64,000 nt of DNA from Streptomyces sp. HD (GCF_028369295.1 NZ_JAQMYP010000011.1:142239-206238); one strand, 5' to 3'. Positions 8,795 to 19,319 are shown, counted from the first letter of the stretch. Notes: generated from the letters alone by a model not told the origin. Program-made: numbers and translations.

Positions 8795-9498
8795 ATGGAC
8801 AATCACCGCGCGTCTGTCGGCTCAACTCCCGTATCCCGGCGGCAGTTCACCGCAGCTTCCGCCACGACGGCCGCCCTGGCCGCGTTGGCCCCCACGTCAG
8901 CGGCCGCCGCGCCCGCCGCGGCCCCGCACCGCCCGCGGTCCACCGCCGACTGGGACACCTGCCTCGACGTCGCCCGCGCCCTTCTGCTGGTCGACGACCA
9001 CGACCAGCCGCTCGCACCGGCATACCGGCAGATCCTCGACTCAGGGCTCCCGCGCGCGAAGACGAAGACCGCCAAGAAGGTCCTCGTCATCGGTGCCGGG
9101 CCCGCCGGCCTGGTCGCGGCCTGGCTGCTGAAGCGGGCCGGGCACCACGTCACCCTCGTCGAGGCCAACGGCAACCGCGTCGGCGGCCGGATCAAGACCT
9201 TCCGCACCGGCGGTCACGAGCACGCCGCGCAGGCGTTCGCCGACCCGGCCCAGTACGCGGAGGCCGGCGCCATGCGCATCCCCGGCAGCCATCCGCTGGT
9301 GATGAGCCTGATCGGCCAACTCGGCGTCGAGCACCGCCCGTTCCACCTCGTCGACGTCGACGGCGAGGGCAAGCCCGTCAACAACGCCTGGCTGCACGTC
9401 AACGGCGTTCGCGTACGCCGCTCCGAGTACGCCAGGGCGCCCCGCAGGATCAACCGCTCCTTCGGCGTCCCCCGCGAGTACTGGGACACCCCCCGGCC
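8795..9498 (+). pseudogene. Truncated Tat-exported flavin amine/amino-acid oxidase
   Basis: Begins with a twin-arginine signal ([18 protein letters not shown]). The FAD-binding dinucleotide fold follows ([20 protein letters not shown] then [17 protein letters not shown]), as in L-amino-acid/monoamine oxidases. The family-like sequence stops at REYWDT near codon 230; full-length relatives are several hundred residues longer with the substrate and second FAD segments. The frame then runs by chance to 9562, antisense to the end of the adjacent phosphatase gene. The 3' two-thirds are missing, so an active oxidase is not expected. Confidence 0.75.
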
Positions 9499-12177
9499 TC
9501 ATGGGCTGATGCCGTGCGGCAGGGGCTGTTCCGTCCAGATCACCTTGCCGACGGTCGTGTAGCGCGTGCCCCACCGCTCGGCGAACTGGGCCACCAGGAA
9601 CAGCCCTCGGCCGCCCTCGTCCGTCGTGGCCGCGCTGCGCAGGTGCGGGGCGGTGCTGCTGCCGTCGGAGACCTCGCAGATCAGGGCGCGGTCGCGGATC
9701 AGACGGACGTGGATGGGGCCGGTGGCGTGGCGGAGGGCGTTGGTGACCAGCTCGCTGAGGATCAGCTCGGTCGTGAACGCCTCGTCCGCCAGGCCCCAGT
9801 CGTCCAGGGTCCGGGCGGCCACCGCGCGGACCCGGGCCACGGCCGAGGGATCGGCCGGCACGTCCCAGGCCGCCGTGCGGTCGGTGGGCAGCCGTCGCGT
9901 CCGGGCGACCACGAGGGCCACGTCGTCACGCGGCCGCTCGGGCAGCAGCGCCCCCAGCACCGCCTTGCAGGTCTCCTCCGGCGTCCGGCCCTGCGTCGGC
10001 GGGGCCGCGGCGAGCGCCCCGCGCAGCAGCTCCAGCCCTTCGTCGATGTCCCGTCCCTGGTCCTCGACCAGCCCGTCCGTGTACAGCACCAGGCCGGAGC
10101 CCTCCGACAGGCGCAGCTCCGTCGCCTCGAACGGCAGGCTGCCGCCCAGGCCCAACGGCGGGCCGCCGGGGACGGCGGGGAACTCGACGTCGCCGTCCGG
10201 GTGGACGAGGGCCGGTTCGAGATGGCCGGCGCGGGAAAGGGTGCACAGCCCGGAGGACGGGTCGTACACCGCGTACAGACAGGTCGCCCCGGTGACCGGC
10301 GCGGCCTCGCCGTCGCCCTCGTCCTGGTCGATGCGGACCACCAGCTCGTCCAGATGGCCGAGGAGTTCGTCGGGCGGGATGTCCAGGGTGGAGAAGTTGT
10401 GGACCGCCGTGCGCAGGCGTCCCATGGTGGCCGCCGCGTGCAGCCCGTGTCCCACGACGTCCCCCACCACCAGCGCCACCCGCGCGCCCGGCAGCGGGAT
10501 GACGTCGAACCAGTCCCCGCCGACCCCGCCCTGCGCCGCGTGCGCGGGCATATAGCGGTAGGCGACGTCCAGGGCGCTCTGGCCCGGCAGGGCCCTTGGC
10601 AGCAGGCTGCGCTGGAGCGTGATCGACAGAGTGTGCTCGCGGGTGTAGCGGCGGGCGTTGTCGATGCTGACGGCGGCCCGCGCCACCAGCTCCTCGGCGA
10701 GCGAGACGTCCTCCCGCTCGAAGGGCTCGGGCCGGTCGCCGCGCCAGAAGGTGGCCATGCCCATGATGACGCCGCGGGCGCGCAGCGGGACCGTGAGCAT
10801 CGTGTGGATGCCGAAGTCGACGATCCTGCGGGCGTTGTCGGGATTCTGCACCTGCCAGCCGGAGAAGGTCGACATGTCCGTCTCCAGCACCGTCTCGCCG
10901 GTGCCGAAGCCGAAGGCCTGCGGGCTGTCCGGGGCGAAGTGGATCAGCTTGCCGATCGGGTACAGCGGGCTGCGCTCCCGTACGCCCCGGAGGGCGACCC
11001 GGCGCATGTCGGTACGGCCCTCCTTCGGCTCCTCGCCGCGCAGCACCGGATCCGCCAGATCGACGGAGACGAAGTCGGCGAACCGCGGCACCGCGAACTC
11101 GGCCAGCTCCTGCGAGGTGCGGGTGACGTCGAGCGTGGTGCCGATCTCAAGGCCCGCGTCGTACAGCAGCTTCAGCCGCTCCTGCGCCACGTCCGCCCGG
11201 CCGGTCATGGTGCGCAGCTCGGTGGTGTCCCGCAGCGTCGCCACGCTGCCGGGCGGCCCGCCCTCGCGGTCGGTCGAGCGCTGGCTCACGGCCAGCAACC
11301 TGCCCTGCGCCAGGTGCACCTCGTCGGTGGCGTCCCGCCCGGAGGAGAACAGCTGGGCGAGGTCGCGCCCGATGCCCAGATCGCGGCAGCGCCGCCCCTG
11401 TGCGTCCGGGCCCAGCCCGAGCAGCCGCCGCGCCTCGTCGTTGGCCAGGGCCAGACACCGCTGGTCGTCCAGGATCAGTACACCTTCGCGTACGGAGTGC
11501 AGGACGGCGTCGTGATGCTCGTACATCCGCGTCATCTCTTCGGGCCCCAGCCCGTGCGTCTGCCGCAGCAACCGCCGGCTGACCAGCGCGGTCCCGCCGG
11601 TGGCGAGGGCGAGCGCGGCCGCCGCCGAGCCGAGCAGCATCGGCAACTGGTTGTCCACGGTGCTGCCCACGCTGGCCAGCGTCACCCCGGCGGCCACCAG
11701 ACCGACGACCTTGCCGTCGTCCTTCACGGGGACCACGGCCCGCACGGACGGCCCCAGGGTTCCGGTGTACGTCTCCCGTACCACCCCGCCCGCCGCGGCC
11801 GGCGCGATGGTGCCGACGAAGTGCTTGCCGATCTGCTTCGGGTTGGGGTGTGTGTAGCGGATCCCGTCCGTGCTCATCACGACGACGAAGTCCACGTCGG
11901 TCGCCTCGCGCGCCGCCTCGGCACGCGGCTGCAGCACCGACGACGGATCGGGGCCGGCCAGCGCATCGACGACGCCCGGCGAGTGCGCGAAGGCCTCGGC
12001 CACCGCGAGGGAGCGGTTGCGGGCCTCCCGCTCGGTGTCGTTGCGGACCTGCAGTACCAGGGCCACCACCGCGGCGACGACGAGGAGCACGACGATCGCC
12101 GCCTGCAGCACGAAGACCTGCCGGGCGACGGTACGCGCGCTCAACAGGGAGCGCAGGCGGCCGAGGAATCCGGCCAT
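9499..12177 (-). CDS. Membrane-bound SpoIIE-type PP2C phosphatase with sensor, PAS, GAF and kinase-like ATPase domains
   Basis: An 892-aa multidomain regulator. One transmembrane helix (residues ~20-45) precedes an extracytoplasmic single-Cache-like sensor containing [20 protein letters not shown], and a second helix follows at ~180-200. Next come a PAS-like segment ([20 protein letters not shown]), a GAF domain (~340-520) and a SpoIIE PP2C domain (~545-750) with metal motifs [26 protein letters not shown] and DDVAL. The C-terminal HATPase (~770-890) has [11 protein letters not shown] and GGRGLFLV. Such proteins combine anti-anti-sigma phosphatase with anti-sigma-like kinase activity, so it probably tunes an alternative sigma factor. 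Its 3' end abuts the truncated oxidase. Confidence 0.92.
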   Translation of the reverse strand: MAGFLGRLRSLLSARTVARQVFVLQAAIVVLLVVAAVVALVLQVRNDTEREARNRSLAVAEAFAHSPGVVDALAGPDPSSVLQPRAEAAREATDVDFVVVMSTDGIRYTHPNPKQIGKHFVGTIAPAAAGGVVRETYTGTLGPSVRAVVPVKDDGKVVGLVAAGVTLASVGSTVDNQLPMLLGSAAAALALATGGTALVSRRLLRQTHGLGPEEMTRMYEHHDAVLHSVREGVLILDDQRCLALANDEARRLLGLGPDAQGRRCRDLGIGRDLAQLFSSGRDATDEVHLAQGRLLAVSQRSTDREGGPPGSVATLRDTTELRTMTGRADVAQERLKLLYDAGLEIGTTLDVTRTSQELAEFAVPRFADFVSVDLADPVLRGEEPKEGRTDMRRVALRGVRERSPLYPIGKLIHFAPDSPQAFGFGTGETVLETDMSTFSGWQVQNPDNARRIVDFGIHTMLTVPLRARGVIMGMATFWRGDRPEPFEREDVSLAEELVARAAVSIDNARRYTREHTLSITLQRSLLPRALPGQSALDVAYRYMPAHAAQGGVGGDWFDVIPLPGARVALVVGDVVGHGLHAAATMGRLRTAVHNFSTLDIPPDELLGHLDELVVRIDQDEGDGEAAPVTGATCLYAVYDPSSGLCTLSRAGHLEPALVHPDGDVEFPAVPGGPPLGLGGSLPFEATELRLSEGSGLVLYTDGLVEDQGRDIDEGLELLRGALAAAPPTQGRTPEETCKAVLGALLPERPRDDVALVVARTRRLPTDRTAAWDVPADPSAVARVRAVAARTLDDWGLADEAFTTELILSELVTNALRHATGPIHVRLIRDRALICEVSDGSSTAPHLRSAATTDEGGRGLFLVAQFAERWGTRYTTVGKVIWTEQPLPHGISP

Positions 12178-12239
12178 GCTCTATTTCTAACACCGTTCGG
12201 TGGGGCCGGCACGGGGCGCTCCGCGGGTGGAGCCGGGAG

Positions 12240-12316
12240 GTTGTGCCGGGTTCGGGGCGTCTTTTGTGTGCGGCTGCGTTGTGGCTGGTCGCGCCGTTCC
12301 CCGCGCCCCTTGGTAC
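12240..12316. repeat. Dispersed Streptomyces-type intergenic repeat
   Basis: Contains GGCTGGTCGCGCCGTTCCCC followed by GCGCCCCTTGG. Related copies occur at 19365-19392 and 28450-28516, always between genes and near gene ends. Looks like a short dispersed intergenic element common in streptomycetes; it may form a stem-loop when transcribed. Confidence 0.5.
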
Positions 12317-12318
12317 GT

Positions 12319-13455
12319 CTATGGCGAGCACGATTCGATGCACCCGGCATCGGACGTGGCACGCCTGACCGGCGTTTCGGGGGCCGTCGGCTTCTGGAGG
12401 AGCAGCAGGGCCGCGTCGTCGTGGAGTCGGCCGCCGACGTGGGTCAGGAGTTCGTCGTGCAGGGCGGTGACAGTGTCGGCCGGTTCGCCGCAGGTGTGGC
12501 GGGCCAGGCCCTCGGCGAGGGGGTAGAACTCCCGGTCGTGGTTGCGGGCCTCGGTGACGCCGTCGGTGTACAGCAGCAGCTGGTCGCCGTCGGCGAAGGG
12601 CAGCACCTGCAGTGCGGGCGTCTCGCCCGAGAGGGTGCGCAGACCGAGCGGCGGGGCCGGACGGTCCGGCTCGACCGGTACGACGACGGAGTCGCGCACC
12701 AGCAGCGGCGGCGCGTGGCCGCAGTTGACCACCTCCAGCTGGCCTTCCCGGGGGTACCCGGCGACCACGGCGGTGACGAAGTCGTCGCTGCCCAGGTTGC
12801 GCGCCAGGCTCCGCTCGATACGGGCGACGACATCAAGGAGGTCGGGCTCGTCGTAGGCGGCCTCCCGGAACACGCCGAGCACCAGGGCGGCGGTCCCCAC
12901 GGCCGGCAGCCCCTTGCCGCGCACGTCGCCGACGATCAGCCGGACCCCGTACGGCGTGGACACCAGGGCGTAGAGGTCGCCGCCGATCCGGGCCTCCGCC
13001 GCGGCGGCGCTGTAGCGGACGGCCACCCGGAACGGGCCGACCGTCGCCGGGATGGGCTGCAGCAGCGCGTGCTGGGCGGCCTCGGCGACGGACCGGACGG
13101 CCGCCAGCACCCGCTCGCGGCGCCCGCGCAGGGTGCTGGTGAGGGCGCACGCCAGGGTGACCACCAGCAGGGCGGACATCGCGACCGCCAGCTGGCTGCC
13201 CGGGGCGCCGCCGCGGATACCGAGGGTCACGCTCATGGCGGCGGCGAACAGCCCCACGCACAGGACGGAGCGCGGCCCGCAGGTGGTGGCGGCGAGCGCG
13301 GGTCCGGTGGCGAGCAGCGGTACCCAGGTCATCCCCGTGCCGCCGACGACATCGACGAGTACGAGGGCGGAGACGATCAGGATGGGCAGAATGGGCACGG
13401 CGGCGATCAGCCGCCTCGGCCAGTGGTCATCACCGTGGTGGGGGGCCATGCTCAT
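12319..13455 (-). CDS. Membrane SpoIIE-type PP2C phosphatase
   Basis: A 378-aa protein. Residues ~15-110 hold about four hydrophobic helices (LPILIVSALVLVDVVGG and others) anchoring it in the membrane. Residues ~135-360 are a SpoIIE PP2C domain with EARIGGDLYALVSTPYGVRL, VGDVRGKGLPAVG, VVNCGHAPPLLV and LYTDGVTEARN, followed by DDAAL near the end. Metal-binding aspartates are retained. There is no sensor or kinase domain, so it is a minimal membrane-anchored phosphatase likely acting on an anti-anti-sigma protein. It is separated from the next phosphatase gene by an intergenic repeat. Confidence 0.9.
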   Translation of the reverse strand: MSMAPHHGDDHWPRRLIAAVPILPILIVSALVLVDVVGGTGMTWVPLLATGPALAATTCGPRSVLCVGLFAAAMSVTLGIRGGAPGSQLAVAMSALLVVTLACALTSTLRGRRERVLAAVRSVAEAAQHALLQPIPATVGPFRVAVRYSAAAAEARIGGDLYALVSTPYGVRLIVGDVRGKGLPAVGTAALVLGVFREAAYDEPDLLDVVARIERSLARNLGSDDFVTAVVAGYPREGQLEVVNCGHAPPLLVRDSVVVPVEPDRPAPPLGLRTLSGETPALQVLPFADGDQLLLYTDGVTEARNHDREFYPLAEGLARHTCGEPADTVTALHDELLTHVGGRLHDDAALLLLQKPTAPETPVRRATSDAGCIESCSP

Positions 13456-13557
13456 GTCTTGTCCGCTGTCCTCACCTTGTGCGGGGCCATACGCCCGTGA
13501 AATGTCCGGTTTATTCAGGAAAGCGTTTCGCCCCCGGACGGGACAAGGACAGCGTTT

Positions 13558-14316
13558 TCAGATAGTGAGCGAGAGGCCGCGGGTCACACGGTCGGCGGCG
13601 GGGATCAGCCGTGCCCTGATCTCCTCCAGACGGGAGCGCCGGCCGGCCCGCAGCGAAACGCCCAGCGAGCCGAGGGTGGAGCCGGCGTAGACGGGCACCG
13701 CCACGCACACCGTGCCCAGCGAGTACTCCTCCATGTCCGTCACCGCCGGCGCCAGGGGTGAGGATTCGAGGCGCCGCAGCAGCTCGGGGGTGTCGGTGAT
13801 CGTCCTGGGCGTGAGGTCGGAGAGCGTGTGCCGGGACAGGTACTCCTTGCGCGCGTCCTCGTCCAGCTCACGCAGCACCGACTTGCCCAGCGCCGTGGCG
13901 TGCCCCGCGTCCTCGAACCCCACCCACAGGTCGACCCGGGGAGCGCGCGGGCCGTCGACGATCTCCGCGACTCGGATCTCCCCCTCCTCGTAGAAGGTGA
14001 GGTAGGCGGCGCTCGACAGCTCGTCCCGCAGCGCGGCGAGCGTGGGGCGGATCCGGCTGAGCAGCGCCTGGGTCCGGCCCGCCGTGTGCAGGGTCTGGAG
14101 CCGCTCGCCCAGGATGAACCCGCCGTCGGCGAGCTTGCGCACATAGCCGTCGTGGACCAGCGTGCGCAGCAGGTGGTACGCCGTGGCCAGCGGCAGATCC
14201 GTCTCCCGGGCCAGCTGCTTCGCCGGGGCACCGTTCTCGTGTGCGCTCACTGCCTCCAGCAGACGAAAGGCCCGCTGCACAGAGTTGATCAGCGTAGGGC
14301 CGCTGTCAGCACCCAT
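13558..14316 (-). CDS. IclR-family transcriptional regulator
   Basis: A 252-aa regulator. The ATG at 14316 (MGADSGPTLINSVQRAFRLL) is chosen over more upstream in-frame starts because it gives the standard IclR N-terminus and length. Residues ~10-70 form the winged helix-turn-helix (APAKQLARETDLPLATAYHL). Residues ~85-250 are the effector-binding domain with GFEDAGHATALGKSVL and MEEYSLGTVCVAVPV. IclR proteins usually control catabolic or transport genes. It is flanked by phosphatase genes on both sides, and its target cannot be read from position. Confidence 0.9.
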   Translation of the reverse strand: MGADSGPTLINSVQRAFRLLEAVSAHENGAPAKQLARETDLPLATAYHLLRTLVHDGYVRKLADGGFILGERLQTLHTAGRTQALLSRIRPTLAALRDELSSAAYLTFYEEGEIRVAEIVDGPRAPRVDLWVGFEDAGHATALGKSVLRELDEDARKEYLSRHTLSDLTPRTITDTPELLRRLESSPLAPAVTDMEEYSLGTVCVAVPVYAGSTLGSLGVSLRAGRRSRLEEIRARLIPAADRVTRGLSLTI

Positions 14317-14351
14317 AGGAACAGGGTGCGCCGGGCGTACCGAAGGAGCAA

Positions 14352-16424
14352 CTAAAGAACCCGTGCCACGAGCAGCGCCACGTCGTCGTGGTCGTCGGGA
14401 TGGCGCAGGCCGTACAGCAGCAGGTCGCAGGTCTCCTCCAGCGGGCGGCGGGGTTCGTCGAGGAAGCCGAGGAGAACGTTCAGCCGGTCGTCGATGGAGT
14501 GGTGGCGGGTCTCGACCAGGCCGTCGGTGTACAGGACCAGCAGATCGCCGGGGCCCAGCTCGACCGTGGTCGTCTCGAACGGGATGCCGCCGACACCGAG
14601 GGGGGCTCCGGAGGGCAGTTCGAGGAGTTCGGCCGGGCGGCCGGGACGGACCAGCGCGGGCGGCATGTGTCCGGCGTTGGCGATGTGGCACCGCCCGCTG
14701 CCGGGGTCGTACACGGCGTACAGGCAGGTGACGATGTAGTGCTCCAGATCGCAGGTGATCTTGTCCAGGTGCTGGAGCACGGCGCCGGGTTCGAGGTCGA
14801 GGTCCGCGTATGCGCAGGTGGCGGTGCGCAGCCGGCCCATGGTGGCGGCGGCGTCGATGCCGTTGCCCATGACGTCGCCGACGACCAGGGCGGTCTTGTC
14901 CTCGGTCAGCGGCAGGACGTCGTACCAGTCGCCGCCGACCTCGCTGGTGGCCTGCGCGGGCTGGTAGCGGGAGGCCAGTTCCAGACCGGTGTGGTGCGGC
15001 GGGTGGTCGGGCAGCAGGCTGCGCTGGAGGGTGAGGGCGGTGTTGCGCACGCTCTGGAACCAGCGGGCGTTGTCGATGGCCACGGCGGCCCGGCTGGCCA
15101 GCTCGCTCGCCAGGACCACGTCGTCCTCGTCGAACGGCACCGGATTACGGGTCCGCTTGAGGTCGAGGGCGCCCAGCACCTCGCCGTGCGCGATCAACGG
15201 CACCGCCAGATACGAGTGCACACCGGCCCGGGCCAGCAGGGAGGTGGCCTCCGCGTCCCGGGCGATGCGCGGCAGATCGTGCTCGCCGACATGGCGCACC
15301 AGCACCGGCCGGGCCGTGTGGACGCACAGGGTGACCAGCCGGTCGCCCTCGTAGGAGGCGAGGTCACCGGGCGGGTCCGCGGCGCGCAGGGCCACGCTGG
15401 GGTAGGCCGCCTTCAGGGCGAGGGCGCGGAAGAGTTCGGGGCCGTTGTCGGGTTGGCGCATACGGCGGCAGGCCAGGGCGGAGTCCAGGACGTCCACGGC
15501 GACCACGTCGGCCAGCTCCGGGGCGGCGATGTCGGCCAGTTCGCGGGCGGTCTGCTCCACCTCCAGCGTGGTGCCGACCCGGGTGGAGGCATCGGCGACG
15601 AGGGCGAGACGCCGCCGGGCCCGGTCGGCCTCGGCCGCCGCGCGGTGCCGCTCGGTGACGTCGACGAACGAGATGGCCGCACCCAGGGTCCGGCCGCCGG
15701 GATCCTCCAGCCGGTAGAAGGACAGCGACCAGGCGTGCTCGTGCTCGGGATCGGCAGGCGGGCGGCCCACGTGGTACTGGTCGAGCAGCGGGGTGCCGGT
15801 GGTGAGCACCTGACGCAGACAGGACTCGATGGTGTCGATGTCGGGCAGCGGCAGCGTCTCCCGCAGCCGGCGGCCGATGTGGTCCTCGGCCGGGGTGGCG
15901 TCGATGCGCTCCAGCGCCGGGTTGACCAGCAGATAGTGCAGGTCGGGGTCGAGCAGGGCGATACCGATCGGGGACTGGTTGATCAGCCGCTCGCACAGCG
16001 CCAGATCGGTCTCGACGCGCTGGAGCAGGGAGTGGTCGGCGGCGATGCCGAGCGCGTACACGTCCCCGAGATCGTCCAGCAGCCGCATGTTGCGGAACTC
16101 CGTCAGCCGGGTGCTGCCGTCCTTGTGCCGCACCGGGAAGGCGCCGGCCCAGCTCCGGCCGGTCTCCAGGACCTCCGCGAACAGCTTCGCCACGGCCGGC
16201 AGATGCTCGGGCTGGATGAACAGCCGCGCCGCGTACGTGCCGAGCGCCTCCTCGGACGTATAGCCGAAGAGATCCTCTGCCTGCGGGGTCCAGAACACGA
16301 TGCGCCCGGCGGCGTCGACGACGACCGCGGCCACGCTCAGCATGTCCAGCAGGCCGGTCGGGCGGGGCGGCTCGGCGCCGTACCCGCCGCCGTCGGACTG
16401 GAAGGATTCGGATTCGGCTGTCAT
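14352..16424 (-). CDS. SpoIIE-type PP2C phosphatase with PAS and GAF domains
   Basis: A 690-aa cytoplasmic regulator. ATG at 16424 is preceded by GGAGGAGCTGG. Residues ~25-150 are a PAS domain (AAVVVDAAGRIVFWTPQAED), and a second PAS lies at ~165-290. A GAF domain follows at ~300-455 (HSYLAVPLIAHGEVLGALDL). The SpoIIE PP2C domain (~475-690) has [47 protein letters not shown] and DDVALL. Unlike its two large neighbours it lacks a C-terminal HATPase kinase domain, so it is phosphatase only. The PAS/GAF array suggests control by a small ligand, redox or light. Confidence 0.92.
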   Translation of the reverse strand: MTAESESFQSDGGGYGAEPPRPTGLLDMLSVAAVVVDAAGRIVFWTPQAEDLFGYTSEEALGTYAARLFIQPEHLPAVAKLFAEVLETGRSWAGAFPVRHKDGSTRLTEFRNMRLLDDLGDVYALGIAADHSLLQRVETDLALCERLINQSPIGIALLDPDLHYLLVNPALERIDATPAEDHIGRRLRETLPLPDIDTIESCLRQVLTTGTPLLDQYHVGRPPADPEHEHAWSLSFYRLEDPGGRTLGAAISFVDVTERHRAAAEADRARRRLALVADASTRVGTTLEVEQTARELADIAAPELADVVAVDVLDSALACRRMRQPDNGPELFRALALKAAYPSVALRAADPPGDLASYEGDRLVTLCVHTARPVLVRHVGEHDLPRIARDAEATSLLARAGVHSYLAVPLIAHGEVLGALDLKRTRNPVPFDEDDVVLASELASRAAVAIDNARWFQSVRNTALTLQRSLLPDHPPHHTGLELASRYQPAQATSEVGGDWYDVLPLTEDKTALVVGDVMGNGIDAAATMGRLRTATCAYADLDLEPGAVLQHLDKITCDLEHYIVTCLYAVYDPGSGRCHIANAGHMPPALVRPGRPAELLELPSGAPLGVGGIPFETTTVELGPGDLLVLYTDGLVETRHHSIDDRLNVLLGFLDEPRRPLEETCDLLLYGLRHPDDHDDVALLVARVL

Positions 16425-16770
16425 CCCAGCTCCTCCGCCACCGGCCCGGCCTCCCGCGCACCGGCCGACCGGACCCACCGGCCTCGGCCACGACCGGGTA
16501 CCACGGCTACGAGGACCGGCACCTCCATGCTCTCTCCGCTCCCGCGCCTTGCCCAGTGAGGGCCTGTGAACAAACCCCCCGTCGTCCCGCCCGTAGGGCG
16601 AGCACGCGTGCCGGGCGTCGCAGCGCAGACGGGGTTGGTTCACAGGCTCTGAGGAGGCTGGAGCCGGCGAGGGGGGACGGCGAGGCGGGCGTCGGCCCGT
16701 GCGTATCCGGCGTACTAGCAGGAACATGGTCGTGTACGGGATGGGACCCATGGACGCTGCGTGAGGACCC

Positions 16771-19278
16771 ATGGATGCTCCGCGAGAGGAACCGGACGCG
16801 CCCACGTCCGCAGGACCGAGCGCGCTCTTCGACGCGTCCTCCGACGCGGCGGCGGTGCTGTCCGCGCAGGGCGTCGTCCTCGGCTGGACCCGGGCCGCGG
16901 AGGAACTCCTCGGCCGCCCGGCGTCGGAGACGGTCGGCGGGCCGGCCGCCGGACTGCTGGCGATGCCCGGCGATCCGGTGCGGGTGGCCGGGGTCGCCGA
17001 GCGCTGCCGGGCCGGCATGGGGTGGAGCGGGCTCATCCCGCTACGCCACAGCGACGGCCGCCGTATCGACGTGGACCTGCGGGTCTCCGCGTCCTTCCGG
17101 ATCGGCCCGGACGAGTGCTTCCTGATCTCGGCGCGCGAGCGGCGCCCGCAGTGGACCGTGGGCCAGTCCGTGCTGGACGGATTCCTGACCCGCTCGCCGG
17201 TCGGCATGGCCGTGATGGACACCCAGCTGCGCTACGTCTGGCTGAACGACACCCTGGAGCGGTTCGGCGGCGTGCCCCGTGAGCAGCGGCTGGGGCGGCG
17301 GCTCAGCGAACTGCTGCCCGGCCTGCAGGCGGAGACCATCGAGGGCCTGATGCGCAAGGTCCTCGACACCGGCGTCCCCGTCACCGACTACGAGTACGAG
17401 GGCTGGAGCTGGGCCGATCCGCACCGCCGGCACGCCTACTCCACCTCGTTCTTCCCCCTCGTGGACCCGGACGACTCGGTCACCGGGGTCTGCTACATGG
17501 TCCTGGACGTCACCGAACGATGGAACGCCCGCCAGCTGCTGGCGCTGGTCAACGAGGCCGGCACCCGGATCGGCACCACCCTGGACGTCATGCGGACGGC
17601 CCAGGAACTCGCCGACTTCGCCGTGCCCCGCTTCGCGGACTTCGTCGTCGTGGACCTGCTGGAGCCCGTGCTCAGCACCGAGGGACACGGAGCGTGGCTC
17701 CCCGACGCGGGCCCGGCCCCCGCCAAGCCGGTGATGCGCCGGGCCGGGATGAACTCCGTGCGCGAGGGCGTCCCCGAGGCCGTGGCCCAGATCGGGGACC
17801 GGGTGGACTTCGTGCCGCCGCCGCACGACGCGCATCTGCTCATCGACGGCGAGCCGATCCTCATCCCCGTCCTGGACCCGTCCGACGCCCTGTGGGCCAC
17901 CGAACAGCCCGCCCGAGCGGCCAGCATGCGCGAGTTCGGCCTGCACTCCCTGATCTCGGTGCCGATGCGGGCCCGCAACACCGCCCTCGGTCTCACCACC
18001 TTCATACGGTCGCTCAATCCCGTGTCGTTCCAGCCCGACGACGTCCTGGCCGCCCGGGAACTGGTCGCCCGCGCCGCGCTGTGCGTCGACAACGCCCGCC
18101 GCTACACCCGGGAACACACGGCCGCGGTCACCCTGCAACGCAGTCTGCTGCCGCAGGCCCTGACGGGCGGTACGGCGCTGGAGGTGGCCTCCTCCTATCT
18201 GCCGGCGGACCCGACGGGCGGGGTCGGCGGCGACTGGTTCGACGTGATCCCACTGTCCGGCGCCCGGGTGGGCCTGGTCGTCGGCGACGTCGTCGGCCAC
18301 GGCATCACCGCGGCCGCGGCCATGGGCCGGCTGCGCACCGCCGTACAGACCCTCGCCGACATGGAGATGCCGCCCGACGAACTGCTGGCTCACCTCGACG
18401 ACCTGGTGCTCCGGCTCAGCGAGGAGCAGCCCGAAGACGAGCGTGCCCAGGGAGCCGAGGGCGTCGACGGAGCCGAGAGAGCCGGGGCGGCCCACCAGAG
18501 CACGACCGCCTTCCTCGGCGCCACCTGCCTGTACGCCGTCTACGACCCGGTCACCCGGCGCTGCACCATGGCCCGAGCCGGACATCCGCCGCCGGTCGTC
18601 GTCGCCCCCGACGGGCAGGTCTCCTTCCCCGAACCCCCGGCCGGACCGCCACTCGGGCTGGGCGGGATGGCGTTCGAGGCCACCGAGTTCGAACTCGCCG
18701 AGAACAGCCTGTTCGGCCTCTACACCAACGGCCTCGTCGAGTCGGCCGACGGCGACATGGAGCAGGGCATGGCCCGGCTCGGCGAACTGCTCTCCCGGCG
18801 CGAACCCGACATAGGCACCCTGTGCACGTCCGCGGTGCGGCAGCTCGTGCCGGTGCCGCAGCCCGACGACATCGCCCTGCTCCTGACCCGCACCCACGCC
18901 CTGGGCGCCGAACACGTCGTGTCCTGGGACGTGCCCGTGGACCCGGCCGCCGTCGCCGACGTCCGGGCCCGGGCGACCCGCCAGGTCACGGACTGGGGCT
19001 TCGGGGAGCTGGCCATGACGACCGAGCTGATCGTCAGCGAGCTGGTCACCAACGCGATCCGCTACGCCGAACCCCCCATCCGCCTGCGCCTCCTCCGCGA
19101 CTCCCGCCTGACCTGCGAGGTCGCCGACGCCAGCAGCACCGCTCCGCGACTGCGGCACGCCCGGATCATGGACGAGGGGGGCCGGGGGCTGTTCCTGGTG
19201 GCCCAGCTGTCCCATCGGTGGGGGGCGCGGTACACGGCCGACGGGAAGATCATCTGGGCCGAGCAGGAAATTCCGTGA
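16771..19278 (+). CDS. SpoIIE-type PP2C phosphatase with PAS, GAF and HATPase domains
   Basis: An 835-aa protein starting at ATG 16771 (MDAPREEPDAPTSAG). Two PAS-like domains occupy ~15-130 and ~145-250. The GAF domain (~260-440) includes FADFVVVDLLEPVL and HSLISVPMRARNTALGL. The PP2C domain (~465-705) has [36 protein letters not shown] and DDIALL, with an acidic insertion at ~550-575. The C-terminal HATPase (~720-830) has SELVTNAIRYA and [10 protein letters not shown]. It is closely similar in GAF-PP2C-HATPase layout to the 9499-12177 protein and is transcribed divergently from the adjacent phosphatase. Probably a partner-switching regulator of an alternative sigma factor. Confidence 0.92.
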   Translation: MDAPREEPDAPTSAGPSALFDASSDAAAVLSAQGVVLGWTRAAEELLGRPASETVGGPAAGLLAMPGDPVRVAGVAERCRAGMGWSGLIPLRHSDGRRIDVDLRVSASFRIGPDECFLISARERRPQWTVGQSVLDGFLTRSPVGMAVMDTQLRYVWLNDTLERFGGVPREQRLGRRLSELLPGLQAETIEGLMRKVLDTGVPVTDYEYEGWSWADPHRRHAYSTSFFPLVDPDDSVTGVCYMVLDVTERWNARQLLALVNEAGTRIGTTLDVMRTAQELADFAVPRFADFVVVDLLEPVLSTEGHGAWLPDAGPAPAKPVMRRAGMNSVREGVPEAVAQIGDRVDFVPPPHDAHLLIDGEPILIPVLDPSDALWATEQPARAASMREFGLHSLISVPMRARNTALGLTTFIRSLNPVSFQPDDVLAARELVARAALCVDNARRYTREHTAAVTLQRSLLPQALTGGTALEVASSYLPADPTGGVGGDWFDVIPLSGARVGLVVGDVVGHGITAAAAMGRLRTAVQTLADMEMPPDELLAHLDDLVLRLSEEQPEDERAQGAEGVDGAERAGAAHQSTTAFLGATCLYAVYDPVTRRCTMARAGHPPPVVVAPDGQVSFPEPPAGPPLGLGGMAFEATEFELAENSLFGLYTNGLVESADGDMEQGMARLGELLSRREPDIGTLCTSAVRQLVPVPQPDDIALLLTRTHALGAEHVVSWDVPVDPAAVADVRARATRQVTDWGFGELAMTTELIVSELVTNAIRYAEPPIRLRLLRDSRLTCEVADASSTAPRLRHARIMDEGGRGLFLVAQLSHRWGARYTADGKIIWAEQEIP

Positions 19279-19319
19279 GGCTGCGGCGGACGGTCGGTCG
19301 CCCAAGAGCTCGGGTGGTC

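Noticed and set aside
9514..13500. A 1328-codon open frame on the plus strand
   Set aside because: It runs antisense to two well-recognised SpoIIE phosphatase genes and its translation is Arg/Gly/Gln-rich with no motif; a high-GC shadow frame.
14388..16559. A 723-codon plus-strand frame
   Set aside because: Antisense to the PAS-GAF-PP2C gene, composition typical of a shadow frame, no domain.
16744..16782. GGACCCATGGA(C/T)GCT occurring twice at the phosphatase start
   Set aside because: The first copy opens a frame that stops at once; likely a small duplication around the start, no independent role visible.
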